The translations under genes were made by a program, and so were the position numbers. The notes under the pieces are model-generated. The model worked only from the letters and a program-made list of their open reading frames with translations. It made no database searches and was not told the DNA's origin. DNA of 64,000 nt from Promicromonospora sukumoe 327MFSha3.1 (GTDB lineage Bacteria; Actinomycetota; Actinomycetes; Actinomycetales; Cellulomonadaceae): NCBI RefSeq assembly GCF_000385135.1, contig NZ_ARQM01000010.1, positions 1,550,001 to 1,614,000 on the forward strand, given 5' to 3'. Shown piece after piece: positions 63,000 through 64,000 of the stretch. Numbering within the stretch: position 1 is the first letter of the stretch; the number at the start of each line of letters is the position of its first letter.

Positions 63000-64000
63000 C
63001 GGGCCTCCCGGACAGGCAGGGTCGCGTCCAGGACGAATGCGCCGTCGACGACGTCGTGGCGGGCCGTGCCGTCGACGCCCGCGGTCCGCTCGGCCACGCC
63101 GACCAGGCCGTAGCCCGGGCGTCCGCCGGGCACGCCGGTGGCGGGGACGGGGTTGCTGACCCGGATCCGCACCTCATGGCCGGCGTGCGCAACCTGCACC
63201 GTGACGGGCTCGCCGGGCGCGTGCTTGCGCGCGTTCGTCAGGGCCTCCTGCACGATCCGGTACGCCTGCCGGCTCACGTACTGAGGCACGGACTCGGCCC
63301 CGGTGATCTGGTGGTCGATCGACTGGCCCGACTCCTCGGCCTCCGCGATCAGGACGGGCAGCTCGTGCAGGGTGGGCTGCGGTGGCTCGGGCGGGCCGTC
63401 GGGCGCCCGGCGGAGCGTGCCGAGGACCGTGCGGAGGTCGGCCAGCGACTGCCGCGCGTCGGACTGGATCTGCGCGGCCGTGACCCGGGCCGTGTCGGAG
63501 TCGAGGTCCGTCCGGTAGGCCAGCGCGCCGGCGTTGAGCGCGACGAGCGACAGGCGGTGGGCCAGCACATCGTGCATCTCCCGGGCGATGCGCTCTCGTT
63601 CGGCCATGCGGGCCTGCTCGAGCCTGGCCTCGTCGGCCTCGCGGCGGGCGAGGGCGGCTGCCGACTGCTGCCGTGTCTCGGCCGTCCGGCTGGTGACCAG
63701 CCAGCCGGTCAGAGTGGCCAGGGCGGTCCCGGCGACCGTCAGGGTGAGCTCGACGGTCGAGGGTGCGGTCCACGGCTCGCCGTCGGCCCCCAGGAGCAGC
63801 CCGGCCAGCTTTGCCGCCACCACGCCCGCACCGGCGGCGGTCGCGACGCGCCGTGCGCCCCGGCGCGCGAGCGACGCCTGGCAGTAGATGACGGCGCCGA
63901 GGGCCGCCGGGGAGACCAGCAGCGTCGCGCCGGACACGACCACCGCGACGAGGGGATGCCGATGGTGGAGGGCCACGGTCGCCACGCCGACGGCCCCGCT
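62996..64000 (-). CDS. Sensor histidine kinase (HisKA_3 type), partial at 5' end
   Basis: The frame is open to the right edge, so the N-terminus is missing. Visible parts are several hydrophobic helices, the phosphoacceptor His in REMHDVLAHRLSLVAL and the HATPase motifs TNARKHAPGEPVTV and GYGLVGVAERT. It phosphorylates the downstream NarL-type regulator. The signal is unknown. Confidence 0.9.
   Translation of the reverse strand, partial: SGAVGVATVALHHRHPLVAVVVSGATLLVSPAALGAVIYCQASLARRGARRVATAAGAGVVAAKLAGLLLGADGEPWTAPSTVELTLTVAGTALATLTGWLVTSRTAETRQQSAAALARREADEARLEQARMAERERIAREMHDVLAHRLSLVALNAGALAYRTDLDSDTARVTAAQIQSDARQSLADLRTVLGTLRRAPDGPPEPPQPTLHELPVLIAEAEESGQSIDHQITGAESVPQYVSRQAYRIVQEALTNARKHAPGEPVTVQVAHAGHEVRIRVSNPVPATGVPGGRPGYGLVGVAERTAGVDGTARHDVVDGAFVLDATLPVREAR

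Overview
The window is high-GC actinobacterial DNA. Strongly GC-biased third codon positions, GTG starts, ATGA/GTGA stop-start overlaps, sugar ABC transporters without a dedicated ATPase and a plant-polysaccharide gene load fit a Micrococcales soil or plant-litter organism of the Cellulomonas/Promicromonospora kind. That placement is inference; no rRNA or marker gene is present.

Region 1 (1-29760) is a large carbohydrate-use locus. It encodes a RuBisCO-like protein (cut by the left edge), a GH127 enzyme, two binding-protein-dependent sugar transporters, an Asp/Glu-racemase-like enzyme, a SorC-type regulator, an SDR, a GH106 enzyme, a GH140/apiosidase-like enzyme with a DUF5060 domain, a GH42 enzyme and a secreted GH95-like enzyme. 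In the middle is one tightly packed operon (25497 down to 19071). It encodes DhaK/DhaL kinase, RpiB, a triosephosphate-isomerase paralogue, a TIM-barrel enzyme, D-apionate oxidoisomerase (ApnO) and D-apionolactonase (ApnL), with a divergent FadR/GntR regulator. This reads as a route from D-apionolactone through 3-oxo-isoapionate and L-erythrulose to D-erythrose 4-phosphate. The glycosidase families match linkages of rhamnogalacturonan II or a related apiose-bearing glycan. The four other glycosidases lack visible signal peptides, so oligosaccharides are probably imported first and trimmed inside the cell.

Region 2 (29757-40274) is ordinary accessory chromosome: an AraC/PAS regulator divergent from cyanase plus a formate/nitrite-type channel, LacI divergent from an aldo-keto reductase, a cupin, a membrane protein, a protein of four tandem cold-shock domains, a sulfotransferase, small proteins and a WYL regulator.

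Region 3 (40459-58861) starts at a tRNA-Pro(GGG) gene and ends at a 35-base copy of that tRNA's 3' end with two mismatches, followed by a terminator-like hairpin. This is the layout of an integrated island of about 18.3 kb. No integrase is visible. The interior holds paired regulators and small redox or detoxification enzymes (LysR/MFS, TetR/SDR, HxlR/SnoaL, XRE/MFS, TetR/SDR), an operon of TetR, threonine-dehydratase-like and ornithine-cyclodeaminase-like genes, an isochorismatase-like and an EthD gene. Both margins carry lower-GC orphan genes. The right margin has truncated genes and a likely nuclease-toxin fragment coupled to an immunity-like gene.

Region 4 (58862-64000) has a MarR regulator divergent from an FAD monooxygenase and a cyclase/hydrolase, then a NarL-type response regulator and its histidine kinase (cut by the right edge).
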